From Bacteroidetes bacterium GWF2_38_335 (GTDB lineage: Bacteria; Bacteroidota; Bacteroidia; Bacteroidales; GWF2-38-335), in assembly GCA_001769535.1 (NCBI GenBank), contig MEOH01000016.1:308776-372775 (forward strand): 64,000 bases of DNA, given 5' to 3'. Numbering within the stretch: the first letter of the stretch is position 1; every line of letters begins with the position of its first letter. Made by a program: the position numbers and the translations under genes. The notes under the pieces are model-generated. The model was not told the origin of the DNA. It made no database searches and saw nothing but the letters and a program-made list of their open reading frames with translations. Positions 55,136 to 63,676 of this stretch are shown here, piece by piece.

Positions 55136-55693
55136 ATGAAAAAGGAACTTTGTAAGTTTATTTTGTTGGATGTTCTCGGTTGGAAAATGGCAAACCGTTT
55201 CCCGTCTGAACATAAGAAACTAATTGTAATTATCGCCCCGCATACCAGTATGATGGATTTTGTTTTGGGATGGCTTTATTATTCTGCCAATGGCAGAAAA
55301 GCAGGATTTGCAATAAAAAAAGAATTTTTCTTTTTCCCCCTGGGTCCCATTTTAAGGTCATTGGGGAGTATTCCGGTGGACAGAAAAAAAACCAGCATGA
55401 TAGATCAGATGGCTGCCGCGTTCGAGAAAAGTGAAAAAATGATATTAAACATCACCCCTGAAGGTACCCGAAAAAAGACAAACAAATGGAAACGGGGTTT
55501 TTGGCATATTTCAAAAAAGACTGGCATACCGGTTGTTCAAGGATACCTGGATTACAAAAACAAACTATTGGGAGTAGCCGCAAACCCATTTATCGAACTC
55601 ACTGATAACGTGGAAGAAGACATGAAAAGAATTAAAAAATTATACGATATTGCTTCGGCCCGGTTTCCTGAAAATTTTGATAACAGTATTTAA
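55136..55693 (+). CDS. Lysophospholipid acyltransferase (PlsC-like)
   Basis: A 185-residue member of the 1-acyl-glycerol-3-phosphate acyltransferase superfamily; shorter than PlsC (about 245) but like other compact LPLAT proteins. The catalytic HX4D is at 36-41 (HTSMMD), and the acceptor-binding NITPEGTRKK lies near residue 105. GSIPVDRKK is the third block. It would acylate a lysolipid at the inner membrane; the exact acceptor is not deducible. Its promoter appears to lie right at the start codon. Confidence 0.85.
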   Translation: MKKELCKFILLDVLGWKMANRFPSEHKKLIVIIAPHTSMMDFVLGWLYYSANGRKAGFAIKKEFFFFPLGPILRSLGSIPVDRKKTSMIDQMAAAFEKSEKMILNITPEGTRKKTNKWKRGFWHISKKTGIPVVQGYLDYKNKLLGVAANPFIELTDNVEEDMKRIKKLYDIASARFPENFDNSI

Positions 55694-55713
55694 CAAATTA
55701 TCAGAAAAACACT

Positions 55714-56463
55714 CTACAACAGCGTATTAACAATCCAGAATATTCCTACACCTATTGCCAGCAACCCGCCAAATATCCTGAGAAAAACGGATAAATTTTT
55801 ATTGGCCGTTTCAGATTTCTGAGATATTAGTCCGAGCGTATAAGCATAAGAAACCATTGCAATCAGTGTACCAACTACAAAACCTCCCAAATACAAACCC
55901 GATCCGGTTCGGCTCTCAAAACCCATTGTGGGAATAATTGCAATAATATGTGAAACACCGGCAACGCCATGCATAATACCAATTCCAAGAGCACTAAATA
56001 AGTTTTGCCTGTGTTTCAATCTGTGTGCATGTTTGTGAGCTTCTTCCGATTCATGGGTATGGGCATGTATGTGAACCAGATCTTCATGCACATGCGGATG
56101 CACATGCTTATGCTTTCCCCCATGTCTTGTTTTTATGCGGACAAGTGCCCATATTCCTATAGCAATTAAAAGAAAACCAACAAATTGTTCACCATATTTA
56201 GAAACTAAATCAACATCCAACTGCTCTTTTACCATTAAAAAAATCAAACCAATGATCAGCATCCCGATGGTATGGCCCATTCCCCATGCAAAACCCACGC
56301 TCCATGATTTTTTGCGGCTGTCAATGGCCAATGGGGTAACGGCAGCCAGATGGTCAGGACCAGAAATCACATGAACAATACTCATTACTACTCCGGATAT
56401 TATTGGAATATCAGAATACATTATTCCTTCCGAAGCATTCAAAAATATAGAAAAATCAAACAT
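55714..56463 (-). CDS. UreH/NiCoT-like metal transporter with His-rich loop
   Basis: 249-residue inner-membrane protein with about six transmembrane helices. HVISGPDHLAAVTPLAI in the second helix resembles the metal-binding HX4D-type helix of NiCoT/UreH proteins; AWGMGHTIGMLIIG follows. A cytosolic or periplasmic loop (about 116-152) carries 15 or more histidines (KHKHVHPHVHEDLVHIHAH), typical of nickel/cobalt handling. Nickel transport is inferred from the loop, the family and the nearby nikR. A TATCTTTG -7 box lies 24 bp upstream. Confidence 0.82.
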   Translation of the reverse strand: MFDFSIFLNASEGIMYSDIPIISGVVMSIVHVISGPDHLAAVTPLAIDSRKKSWSVGFAWGMGHTIGMLIIGLIFLMVKEQLDVDLVSKYGEQFVGFLLIAIGIWALVRIKTRHGGKHKHVHPHVHEDLVHIHAHTHESEEAHKHAHRLKHRQNLFSALGIGIMHGVAGVSHIIAIIPTMGFESRTGSGLYLGGFVVGTLIAMVSYAYTLGLISQKSETANKNLSVFLRIFGGLLAIGVGIFWIVNTLL

Positions 56464-56486
56464 TGTTACTATTTTTAAAATCGTGC

Positions 56487-56494
56487 CAAAGATA
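56487..56494 (-). promoter_or_regulatory. -7 box of the metal transporter gene
   Basis: TATCTTTG on the minus strand with a TTGC about 18 bp upstream as possible -33 element. It is a good Bacteroidota promoter. Two TCATAA copies lie just upstream as direct repeats, not a NikR-type palindrome. Confidence 0.6.
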
Positions 56495-56549
56495 CAAAAA
56501 TAGCTTTATGATGCAAGTTAAGGTTATGATTTTATGCTTATTTTAAAAG

Positions 56550-56806
56550 GTTTTACGCAGGACTTTCGACTTTACGGGCTTTCAACTTTACAGACTTTCA
56601 ACTTTACGGACTTTCATTTTACAATTTTCATCATTCATTTCCGCCGGGAAGGATTTTTCGTTCTAATGTATTCATGGCCGGCGGGCCCATGGGCGTTTGC
56701 CCTGGGCTACCATAATTTAAGCCCTACAGGCTTTTGATACACTTGATCCATTTGGCATATATGACTTGATGAACTTGTGACTTGATGGGACTTTACAGAC
56801 TTTCGA
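56550..56806. repeat. Repeat-filled spacer
   Basis: No real gene is visible in the 343-bp gap; a 67-codon frame crossing it is composed of repeats. Four degenerate 16-bp units of the type GACTTTCAACTTTACG run over about 56561-56622. Farther on lie small hairpins GGGC/GCCC at 56691-56702 and AAGCC/GGCTT at 56719-56733, inside a GCCCTGGGCTACCATAATTT-like dispersed element. Confidence 0.7.
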
Positions 56807-57982
56807 CTAATCCCCCACCTTTTTATAAGCAAAATCAACCCTATCAAGCTCATCATCAGTGGTAAGATAAATATTCAGGATTTTGATAGCAACATATTCA
56901 TTTTGGTTTCGAAGCTTGGTAATAAAAACGTCATCTTCTTCAAAATTTAATGCGTAGGTGGTAACATCCGATGGTGTTGCCCCTGTGAAAATATCCACTG
57001 CATCCTCCAGAGTTGCTTCTGCAAAATTGTAGTAATTGGCTTTAACAAATTTCGTATTGTTTGCCGATTTAAACATGATTTTAAAATAAAATGGGGGCAA
57101 CAAATAAGAATATGCGGTGTCATTGACCAAATCTTTATCATGGGCACCATCAGTCCAGTTAACCGGCAAATCATCCCAAAGGTTCCATCCATAGTTTAAA
57201 TCACCCCGTCCATTATAAAATGAAGCCGTATGTGATTCATCCATTGGAGTTTGAGGCGTATTGGTGAGAATTGTAAAATCAATCATTTTATTCTGGCCGT
57301 TTTCATCAAAAACCAGAAACCACCATTCTTCTGAGCCCACATTTTCATTTGAAACAAAATACCATGACGCATTGAAATTACTCAGGTTATCCAAAACCGA
57401 ATCGACCTCGGTAATAATCAAACTGCCCATTTTGCGGCGTACAACAACCTTTGTGAGTTTTGCACCGGTGGTCGGACTTACAGATGCGGTAATACCTGCC
57501 CTGAAGAACCTGTTTTGCTGCATTGATAAGTTATTGCAAACATATCCCGAATCACAAATGAAGGTAAGAACAGGCTTTAGACTAATTTTATTAATTACAA
57601 TTCTTGAAACATTAGTTTTTCCTGCCTCATCGGTAGCTTTGAAAATATATTCCTCTATTCCGGTTTCCTCAGAAGTTTTAAAATTACCGGAATAAATAAA
57701 TTCGCCGGTATTAATTGCCGAATCAATAATATTCACCCCTATGCCGTCGATAATTCTTGTAACAGAGAACCTCTTAAGAATTCTTCCCGATGTCTCATTA
57801 GATCTTGCAACAGCACTAACCGTAAAATTTTCTTCAACCTGCAGGGTAGTATCACAAAAAACCAGAGCTTCACCCTTTTCAAATATTATAGACGGAACAA
57901 TATCATCAAGCGGTTCATGGCGGCAATCCTGAAAAACAAATATTGCAGTTACAACTATTAAAAACAGTAAAAGCCGGCTCAT
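56807..57982 (-). CDS. Lipoprotein, paralogue of the divergent lipoprotein
   Basis: 391-residue predicted lipoprotein: signal peptide with lipobox FQDC (Cys20). Two Ig-like segments (about 35-140 and 145-255) precede a C-terminal domain (about 260-391, YNGRGDLNYGWNLWDD, FITKLRNQNEYVAIKIL, DRVDFAYKKVGD). The C-terminal domain is shared, in diverged form, with the protein encoded on the other strand 309 bp away (YIAKLRTAGTSYAVIKI, DNIAFSYKKV). No known family or enzyme site is recognised; surface exposure is plausible. Confidence 0.7.
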   Translation of the reverse strand: MSRLLLFLIVVTAIFVFQDCRHEPLDDIVPSIIFEKGEALVFCDTTLQVEENFTVSAVARSNETSGRILKRFSVTRIIDGIGVNIIDSAINTGEFIYSGNFKTSEETGIEEYIFKATDEAGKTNVSRIVINKISLKPVLTFICDSGYVCNNLSMQQNRFFRAGITASVSPTTGAKLTKVVVRRKMGSLIITEVDSVLDNLSNFNASWYFVSNENVGSEEWWFLVFDENGQNKMIDFTILTNTPQTPMDESHTASFYNGRGDLNYGWNLWDDLPVNWTDGAHDKDLVNDTAYSYLLPPFYFKIMFKSANNTKFVKANYYNFAEATLEDAVDIFTGATPSDVTTYALNFEEDDVFITKLRNQNEYVAIKILNIYLTTDDELDRVDFAYKKVGD

Positions 57983-58291
57983 AATTTTATATATGGTTTA
58001 AAAAAATCTTTAATATGACCAAAAGTAAAGATAAATGAAATATTATTCAAGATAAAAGTATTATTTACCAACAACAGCAAATAAAATAAAATATTTATTA
58101 AAACCCTGACATAATGAAGGAAAGCTAATGCAATTAATAAACAGCGGAAATTCTTCATTTTTGTTTTAACACTTTTTTAGGAAATATCTTTTATAAAATA
58201 TCAAAATTGGATGTCAACATATGGAAAAATACCCTATATTTGTTTTTTTAAATAAAACAAGTAACTAATTAATTAATTAAATTTTATAACT
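57983..58291. promoter_or_regulatory. Divergent intergenic region
   Basis: This 309-bp AT-rich gap separates the two paralogous lipoprotein genes. The only clear signal is TATATTTG at 58235-58242 (plus strand), 50 bp before the downstream ATG, leaving a leader of about 45 nt with the palindromic TTAATTAATTAA. I see no gene or strong hairpin. Confidence 0.5.
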
Positions 58292-59128
58292 ATGAAAAAG
58301 ACTATCACTATTCTACTTTCAATGTTAGTTTTAGCAGTGTTAACTATTAACTTCACCGGTTGTGGTGGTGGCGAAACAGATCCTCCCACAGTTACCGTTT
58401 CTCAGGATGTGACTGAAGCTTGGAGAGCCGATACAGTAACTTTCACAATTCAGATGAGTACCAACGAAAAACTTTCTATGTTGGAAATCACTTCAGACTT
58501 CACTACTCAGAATGTTGAAGTAACTACTTTCACTGGTGACAACAACTCAACTTACGAATACAAATTCGTTGTTCCCGGTACAGTTGCTGACGGTGACTAC
58601 ATCACCATCACTTTCAAAGTAACTGACAACGCTGACGGTGTAACTACAAAAACTGCAACAATCAACGTTGTTGATGACACATTTGTTGGAACTGCTTTAG
58701 CTTATGAAAACACTTCAGGTGTTGTTTGGAATCTCATTGGCCCAAACAAAGGCGCATGGGACTTAGTAGCAAATATTGGAAGATCATCAACTGAATCAGC
58801 TGATGATAAAGACATGAAAAATACAACAACTACTACCACAGGTTGGTCAAATGAGTGGACTTCAATGAATGCCACTACATTTGTAAAAGACAATGCTTTC
58901 AACTACACTTCAGGTACACAAGAAGATGCAGCCGCAGCATACGCCGCAGGTAGCAGCTCAAGCACTGTAACTAACCCAGCTGTTGGTGATATTTATATTG
59001 CAAAATTAAGAACTGCAGGTACTAGCTACGCAGTTATTAAAATCACAGGTGTTACCACAACAACTGCTGACAATCTTGATAACATTGCTTTCTCATACAA
59101 AAAAGTTGCTGCAACTAGCGGTATCTAA
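58292..59128 (+). CDS. Putatively abundant lipoprotein, Ig-like plus paralogous C-domain
   Basis: 278-residue lipoprotein with lipobox FTGC (Cys24) followed by GGGE, a tether typical of surface-exported lipoproteins in this phylum. An Ig-like/cadherin-type domain spans about 30-130 (GDYITITFKVTDNADGVTTK). The C-terminal domain (about 135-278) is shared with the divergent gene. It is unusually rich in Thr, Ala and Ser and low in complexity (NTTTTTTGWSNEW, DAAAAYAAGSSSS). Codons AAC, TTC, GAC and ACT dominate, unlike its neighbours, suggesting high expression. A strong terminator follows. Function unknown. Confidence 0.75.
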   Translation: MKKTITILLSMLVLAVLTINFTGCGGGETDPPTVTVSQDVTEAWRADTVTFTIQMSTNEKLSMLEITSDFTTQNVEVTTFTGDNNSTYEYKFVVPGTVADGDYITITFKVTDNADGVTTKTATINVVDDTFVGTALAYENTSGVVWNLIGPNKGAWDLVANIGRSSTESADDKDMKNTTTTTTGWSNEWTSMNATTFVKDNAFNYTSGTQEDAAAAYAAGSSSSTVTNPAVGDIYIAKLRTAGTSYAVIKITGVTTTTADNLDNIAFSYKKVAATSGI

Positions 59129-59147
59129 TCATTTGTATAAAACATAT

Positions 59148-59175
59148 AAAAACCACCGCAATGCGGTGGTTTTTT
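59148..59175 (+). terminator. Terminator of the lipoprotein gene
   Basis: AAAAACCACCGC and GCGGTGGTTTTT pair across an AAT loop, followed by a run of T. A textbook intrinsic terminator. Confidence 0.93.
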
Positions 59176-59176
59176 T

Positions 59177-59394
59177 TTTGCTCGTTTTTTTAATAATGTA
59201 AACTTTAGTAGGGGGGTGAACTTTTAGTCACCTTCTTAATTGCAATGCGATAGATCGGCCACGAGAACCAAAGCAGAAAGAGTCAGGTGCGACTCAAAGT
59301 CGCGCCCTGACTAAAAGAGGCATTTGGCTTTTTCGTCTTAGACTTATCCCAAGTCTCCCGACTTTGGATAGCTGCATAGCAACAGCATAACAAC
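59177..59394. other. Structured non-coding spacer
   Basis: No coding frame is convincing. A hairpin GTCAGG-T-GCGACT, loop CAA, AGTCGC-CCTGAC occupies 59291-59320. A second partly complementary pair, gacttatcccaagtc and gactttgg-type segments, lies at 59341-59370, and two copies of TTTAGTCA/TGACTAAAAG occur on opposite sides. It could be a dispersed palindromic element or a small RNA ending at the 59395 terminator. Confidence 0.45.
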
Positions 59395-59426
59395 AAAAAG
59401 GGGGAGCCAAATGGTTCCCCCTTTTT
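59395..59426. terminator. Bidirectional terminator after korAB
   Basis: AAAAAGGGGGA-GCC, loop AAAT, GGT-TCCCCCTTTTT. The stem is about 14 bp, with A and T tracts on both sides, so it works for korB (-) and for any transcript entering from the left. Confidence 0.92.
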
Positions 59427-59446
59427 GTTATAATAATTGAATAAAA

Positions 59447-60472
59447 TTAAATTTCAAATACTCCCGGACTGCAAAGCAGGTCATCCATTGTTTTGATTTT
59501 GGTAGCTGCCATGGCACTTTTTACCTGCTGTTCGAGAAGAATTTCATAGGGTTCCAACTCAAATTGTCTGATGACACCCAAAGCCATTGGAAACTCGGGG
59601 CGGGCAAGACGGGTTAACATAAAATGAATGGTTGGATCGGGGTTATAAGCATCGTGAATCATAAGATCCTTTTCAGTAATACCATTTTCACCCAATTTTA
59701 CCACTTCAAGTTTAAAGTTTTTACCCATCATAATACCTTTGTCTCTTTCATTTCCAAAAATCATTGGTTTTCCGTGTTCAAGATAAATGGTATGCTCATC
59801 TTTAACTTCTTTTCCGGTAATATCGGCATGAACCTGATTATTGAAAATAACACAGTTCTGTAAAATCTCTACTATAGAGGTCCCTTTATGCTTAGCGGCT
59901 TGTAAAAAGACTTCCTTCATCATTTTGGGATCGGTATCCAAAACCCTGGCAAAGAAAGTTCCCTGAGCACCCAGAGTAAGTTCACCGGGGTTAAACGGAT
60001 CTTCAATGGTTCCTTCTGGAGATGTTTTTGTTTTGCTGCCTTTTGGAGTAGTTGGGGAATATTGTCCCTTTGTCAGACCATATATCTTATTATTGAAAAG
60101 AAGCAAATTGATATTAATGTTCCTTCTGATCAGGTGGATAAAATGGTTTCCACCGATGGCCATAGAGTCGCCGTCGCCGGTAACCATCCACACATCCAAT
60201 TTTGGATTGGCAGTTTTAATACCTGAAGCAATAGCCATGGCGCGGCCGTGCAGACTATGGAATCCATAGGTATTAATATAATAAGGAAATCTTGAGGAGC
60301 ATCCGATTCCGGATACAAATACAACGTTTTCCTTTTTTTCAGTTACTTCAGGAAGAGCAGCTTGTACAGACGACAGAATTGAAAAACCGCCGCATCCTGC
60401 ACACCATTTCACCGGATTGGTTACGGTAAAATCTTTTTTTGATAATCCTTCAACTTTTACTTCGTTTTCCAT
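59447..60472 (-). CDS. korB: 2-oxoacid:ferredoxin oxidoreductase beta subunit
   Basis: Thiamine-pyrophosphate-binding half of the enzyme that oxidatively decarboxylates 2-oxoglutarate (or runs reductively) using ferredoxin; 341 residues. N-terminal KWCAGCGGFSIL is the family start with cluster-related cysteines; VTGDGDSMAIGGNHFIHLIR is the TPP/Mg-binding motif, followed by LLLFNNKIYGLTKGQYSPT. It lies 2 bp after korA. The 2-oxoglutarate preference is inferred from the two-subunit architecture and length; 2-oxoacid promiscuity is possible. Oxygen-sensitive. Confidence 0.92.
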   Translation of the reverse strand: MENEVKVEGLSKKDFTVTNPVKWCAGCGGFSILSSVQAALPEVTEKKENVVFVSGIGCSSRFPYYINTYGFHSLHGRAMAIASGIKTANPKLDVWMVTGDGDSMAIGGNHFIHLIRRNININLLLFNNKIYGLTKGQYSPTTPKGSKTKTSPEGTIEDPFNPGELTLGAQGTFFARVLDTDPKMMKEVFLQAAKHKGTSIVEILQNCVIFNNQVHADITGKEVKDEHTIYLEHGKPMIFGNERDKGIMMGKNFKLEVVKLGENGITEKDLMIHDAYNPDPTIHFMLTRLARPEFPMALGVIRQFELEPYEILLEQQVKSAMAATKIKTMDDLLCSPGVFEI

Positions 60473-60474
60473 GA

Positions 60475-62325
60475 CTATTTCTCCTCAAGTATTTGGTAAA
60501 ACTTTTCTTTTAACTCTGAAATCAGGAATGGCAATCCCTGAACTTTATTAAACTGCAGATAATCGTATTTTGGGTATTGCGACTGCAGATACTGTTTAAA
60601 CTGACCAAGATTCAATTCACAAACCACAATTTTGTCAAACCTGCTGAAAATTTTATCAACATTTTTGGGAAGCGGTTTAATATAATTGAACTGGCATAAA
60701 CTAATTTTCCTTCCCTCTTTCTGAAGGTCCTGAACAGCTGAAATCAGTGCGCCATAAGTTCCACCCCAGCCAACAACTAGTAATTCGCCTTTATCTTCGC
60801 CAATTACGGTTTGTTCGGGAATATAATCAGCCACACGTTGTACTTTCTCTTCTCTTATAACCACCATATCTTCGTGGTTAAAAGGATCATGAGAAACTTC
60901 TCCGGTGATATTTGACTTTTCAAGTCCGCCCACCCTGTGACGTAATCCTTCCTGTCCGGGCATAGCCCAACTTCTTGCAAGGGTTTCTGCATCCCTGAGG
61001 TAAGGTTTATATTCAGTGTCGTTATCTTTAACTATACGAGGTTTAATTTCGGGGAATTCAGAAACCGGACGAACCTGCATCAATTCAGATCCATTTGCAA
61101 GGTATCCGTCTGTTAAAAGAATAACCGGAGTCATATGCTCAACCGACAACTTGGCTGCCATGTATGCATAGTCGTAACAATTAGCAGGTGTTGAAGCTGC
61201 AATTACAATACATGGACTTTCACCATTTCGCCCGTATAAAGCCTGTAACAAATCGGCCTGTTCCGGTTTTGTGGGCAATCCTGTAGCAGGTCCGCCTCTT
61301 TGAACATTGACCACAACAAGCGGGAGTTCGGTAATCACGGCCAATCCAATAGCTTCGGATTTCAGTGCCAAACCAGGTCCGGATGTCGAAGTTGCAGCCA
61401 GATGACCAGTGTAACTAGCACCAATTGCTGAGCAAATACCTGCAATTTCATCTTCAGCCTGAAAAGTCTTTACACCCATATGTTTTCTTGCGGATAATTC
61501 CTGAAGAATTTCTGTTGCCGGGGTAATGGGATAAGAGCCCAGGAACAATGGTCTGCCTGATCTTTCAGAAGCAGCAATCAGTCCCCATGCAGTAGCAACA
61601 TTACCGGTAATATTTCTGAACTTGCCTTTGCGATCTAAAGGACTAACCATAAAAGTGGTAGTCATGGCTTCGATGGTTTCGGCATAGTTATAACCTGCTT
61701 TGAGCACTTCGATATTTGCATCAACCAGAACAGGTTTCTTACTGAATTTCTTTTTAAGAAATTCGATACCATCGTTCATATTCCTGTTAAACAACCAGTA
61801 AAGCATACCCATTACAAACTGGTTTTTGGTTTTATCGGCAGTTTTATTGTCGATACCCAGGTTCATGTCATTAACAGTTGCAAGAGTCAGACTGGAAATT
61901 GGAGCCTTTACAATGGTGTAGCCGTTGAGTGATCCATCACTTAAAGGATCATCAGAGTATTCGGCTTTTTTATAACTTTTATTGTCAAAATTATCAATGT
62001 CTATGATAATTGTACCGCCGATTTTTACACTAGTTAAATATTTCTTTAAAGCAGCGGGGTTCATAGCAACAAGCACATCGGCGAGGTCACCCGGCGTGGC
62101 TATTTCCTTATGTCCGATGTGCACCTGAAAACCGGAAACACCGGCAATAGTACCCTGAGGTGCACGAATTTCAGATGGATAATCGGGAAATGTTGACAGA
62201 TCATTTCCAAACATGGCAGAAGAATCAGAAAACTGCGTTCCGGTTAACTGCATTCCATCCCCCGAGTCGCCGGCAAATTTCACGACAACTTCTTCGAGTT
62301 CGATAACTTTTGTTTGTTTAGTCAT
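60475..62325 (-). CDS. korA: 2-oxoacid:ferredoxin oxidoreductase fused gamma/alpha subunit
   Basis: 616 residues, the normal length for the fused form. The N-terminal gamma domain (about 8-200) carries KFAGDSGDGMQLTGTQFSD and the SEIRAPQGT motif. The alpha pyrimidine-binding domain (about 230-470) begins ITGNVATAWGLIAASERSGR and contains SYPITPATEIL and TSTSGPGLALKSEAIG. A C-terminal domain (about 495-616) follows (GELLVVGWGGTYGALI). Forms the catalytic complex with KorB, with which it is cotranscribed. Confidence 0.93.
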   Translation of the reverse strand: MTKQTKVIELEEVVVKFAGDSGDGMQLTGTQFSDSSAMFGNDLSTFPDYPSEIRAPQGTIAGVSGFQVHIGHKEIATPGDLADVLVAMNPAALKKYLTSVKIGGTIIIDIDNFDNKSYKKAEYSDDPLSDGSLNGYTIVKAPISSLTLATVNDMNLGIDNKTADKTKNQFVMGMLYWLFNRNMNDGIEFLKKKFSKKPVLVDANIEVLKAGYNYAETIEAMTTTFMVSPLDRKGKFRNITGNVATAWGLIAASERSGRPLFLGSYPITPATEILQELSARKHMGVKTFQAEDEIAGICSAIGASYTGHLAATSTSGPGLALKSEAIGLAVITELPLVVVNVQRGGPATGLPTKPEQADLLQALYGRNGESPCIVIAASTPANCYDYAYMAAKLSVEHMTPVILLTDGYLANGSELMQVRPVSEFPEIKPRIVKDNDTEYKPYLRDAETLARSWAMPGQEGLRHRVGGLEKSNITGEVSHDPFNHEDMVVIREEKVQRVADYIPEQTVIGEDKGELLVVGWGGTYGALISAVQDLQKEGRKISLCQFNYIKPLPKNVDKIFSRFDKIVVCELNLGQFKQYLQSQYPKYDYLQFNKVQGLPFLISELKEKFYQILEEK

Positions 62326-62483
62326 AATTTAATGATTAGTATCACTTGATATGAATTTATATTGTATTTTAAATTTTCATTACTAAAAAGTCATTTTTAA
62401 TTCCGATTTGTAAAATTAATGGATTTTAAAGTATCAATCTTTAAATATTTGTCTATTCTTTAACATCTATTTTTGATTAGCAG

Positions 62484-62501
62484 TCCCGATAGCTATCGGG
62501 A
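62484..62501. repeat. 18-bp perfect palindrome
   Basis: TCCCGATAGCTATCGGGA is self-complementary throughout. Its core CCGATAnnTATCGG recurs at 4820-4833. It lies in the divergent gap between korA and the carbonic anhydrase gene and may be a dispersed element or a protein-binding site. Confidence 0.75.
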
Positions 62502-62547
62502 AGCAAATTAGTAGATTTGTTGATTACTTGAATTGGTGAGAAAATTG

Positions 62548-62555
62548 TATTTTTG
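62548..62555 (+). promoter_or_regulatory. -7 box of the carbonic anhydrase gene
   Basis: TATTTTTG followed by CA. It lies too close to an ATG at 62564 for a leader but 26 bp before the ATG at 62582, which favours the latter as start. Confidence 0.6.
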
Positions 62556-62581
62556 CATGGTAAATGAAAATACAAGAAAAT

Positions 62582-63094
62582 ATGGCATTAATAAAATCAT
62601 TAAACGGCAACACCCCTGCATTTGGAAACAATTGTTTTTTGGCTGAAAACGCAACCATAATAGGAGATGTGGTTATGGGAGATGATTGTTCTGTTTGGTT
62701 TCATGCAGTTATCAGGGGTGATGTGCATTACATCAGGATCGGAAACAAAGTTAATATTCAGGATGGAGCGGTAATCCATGCCACCTATAAAAGAGCGCCC
62801 ACAAACATAGGCAACAATGTTTCAATTGCTCATAATGCTGTTGTTCACGGCTGCACTATTAATGACAATGTTCTGATTGGAATGGGAGCAATTGTAATGG
62901 ACAATGCTGTTATTGAAAGCAATGTAATTATTGCTGCGGGGGCTGTGGTTACCCAGAATATGGTGGTAGAATCGGGAAGTGTATATGCAGGTTCCCCGGC
63001 AAAAAAGATAAAAACTATGAGCCCCGATTTACTTGAGGGTGAAATTAAGAGGATCGCAGATAGTTATCTGATGTATTCGGAATGGTACAAGTAG
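62582..63094 (+). CDS. Gamma-class carbonic anhydrase-like hexapeptide protein
   Basis: Left-handed beta-helix protein of 170 residues from the chosen ATG (MALIKSLNG, the family start). The hexapeptide repeats run from about 12 to 150. The zinc-ligand histidines of gamma carbonic anhydrases are present (GAVIHATY, SIAHNAVVHGC), with the conserved FHAVIRGDVHYIRIG. Probably CO2/bicarbonate interconversion or a related acyl-transferase-like role; YrdA/PaaY relatives vary. An ATG 18 bp upstream lies at the transcription start, so is less likely. A good terminator follows at 63100. Confidence 0.88.
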   Translation: MALIKSLNGNTPAFGNNCFLAENATIIGDVVMGDDCSVWFHAVIRGDVHYIRIGNKVNIQDGAVIHATYKRAPTNIGNNVSIAHNAVVHGCTINDNVLIGMGAIVMDNAVIESNVIIAAGAVVTQNMVVESGSVYAGSPAKKIKTMSPDLLEGEIKRIADSYLMYSEWYK

Positions 63095-63099
63095 ATAAA

Positions 63100-63123
63100 A
63101 AAAAAGGCCTGACGGCCTTTTTT
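63100..63123. terminator. Bidirectional terminator
   Basis: AAAAAAGGCC, loop TGAC, GGCCTTTTTT. It separates the convergent carbonic anhydrase and OmpH genes. Confidence 0.9.
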
Positions 63124-63128
63124 AGATT

Positions 63129-63647
63129 TTATATAATTCCAAGTTTCTTTTTAACAAGCGGTAGAATATCATCCGAAGTTTCAGGCCAGTAAAGAAGTAC
63201 ACCAACCGATGTATCGAAAATATACGTATATCCGTTTTCTTTTGCAGTAGTTTGGATTGCAGATTTCGCTTTATCAATAATAGGAGAAAGTATTTCTTCC
63301 TGTTTTTGCTGAGCGCGTGCCTGGGCATCATAACGATACTGCTCAATTTTCTGTTGCATGTCCTGCAGTTCAGCTATTTTTTTATTCATCAGAAACTCAT
63401 CCAGTGAGTCTTTCTGTGTTTCAATATTTTGCCTTAATTTTTCATATTCAGCCATCATAAGGTTAAGTTCTTCCTCAAGTTTTTTCACATAATCCTGAAT
63501 ATCTTTTTCGGCTTGAGCACGTTCAGGCATGAGTGAAAGTAATTTACCTGAATCAATATGACCAAACTTTTCCTGTTTCTGAGAAAAAACAGCACCTGAT
63601 ATAACCACCAGTAAAACCAGCAATGAAAATTTCTTTAACAGTTTCAT
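63129..63647 (-). CDS. ompH: OmpH/Skp-family periplasmic chaperone
   Basis: 172-residue periplasmic chaperone for outer-membrane proteins. Signal peptide 1-22 (ending AVFSQ), the family start KFGHIDSGKLLSLMPE, a long coiled coil (about 45-120, EKDIQDYVKKLEEELNLMM) and the C-terminal trimer-body strand NGYTYIFDTSVGVLLYW. It is the downstream of two tandem ompH genes, as usual in Bacteroidota beside bamA; a strong hairpin sits between them. Confidence 0.92.
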   Translation of the reverse strand: MKLLKKFSLLVLLVVISGAVFSQKQEKFGHIDSGKLLSLMPERAQAEKDIQDYVKKLEEELNLMMAEYEKLRQNIETQKDSLDEFLMNKKIAELQDMQQKIEQYRYDAQARAQQKQEEILSPIIDKAKSAIQTTAKENGYTYIFDTSVGVLLYWPETSDDILPLVKKKLGII

Positions 63648-63676
63648 TTTAAAATTTAATTAGTATTAATATATTA

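Noticed and set aside
56495-56520. NikR operator upstream of the metal transporter
   Set aside because: The two TCATAA elements are direct repeats 12 bp apart, not the GTATGA-N16-TCATAC palindrome.
56534-56737. 67-codon ORF upstream of the lipoprotein gene
   Set aside because: It is composed of GACTTTCAACTTTACG-type repeats and a dispersed palindrome; no protein features.
59177-59394. tmRNA or 6S RNA gene
   Set aside because: I could find neither a tRNA-like end with CCA nor the long open-duplex form of 6S RNA.
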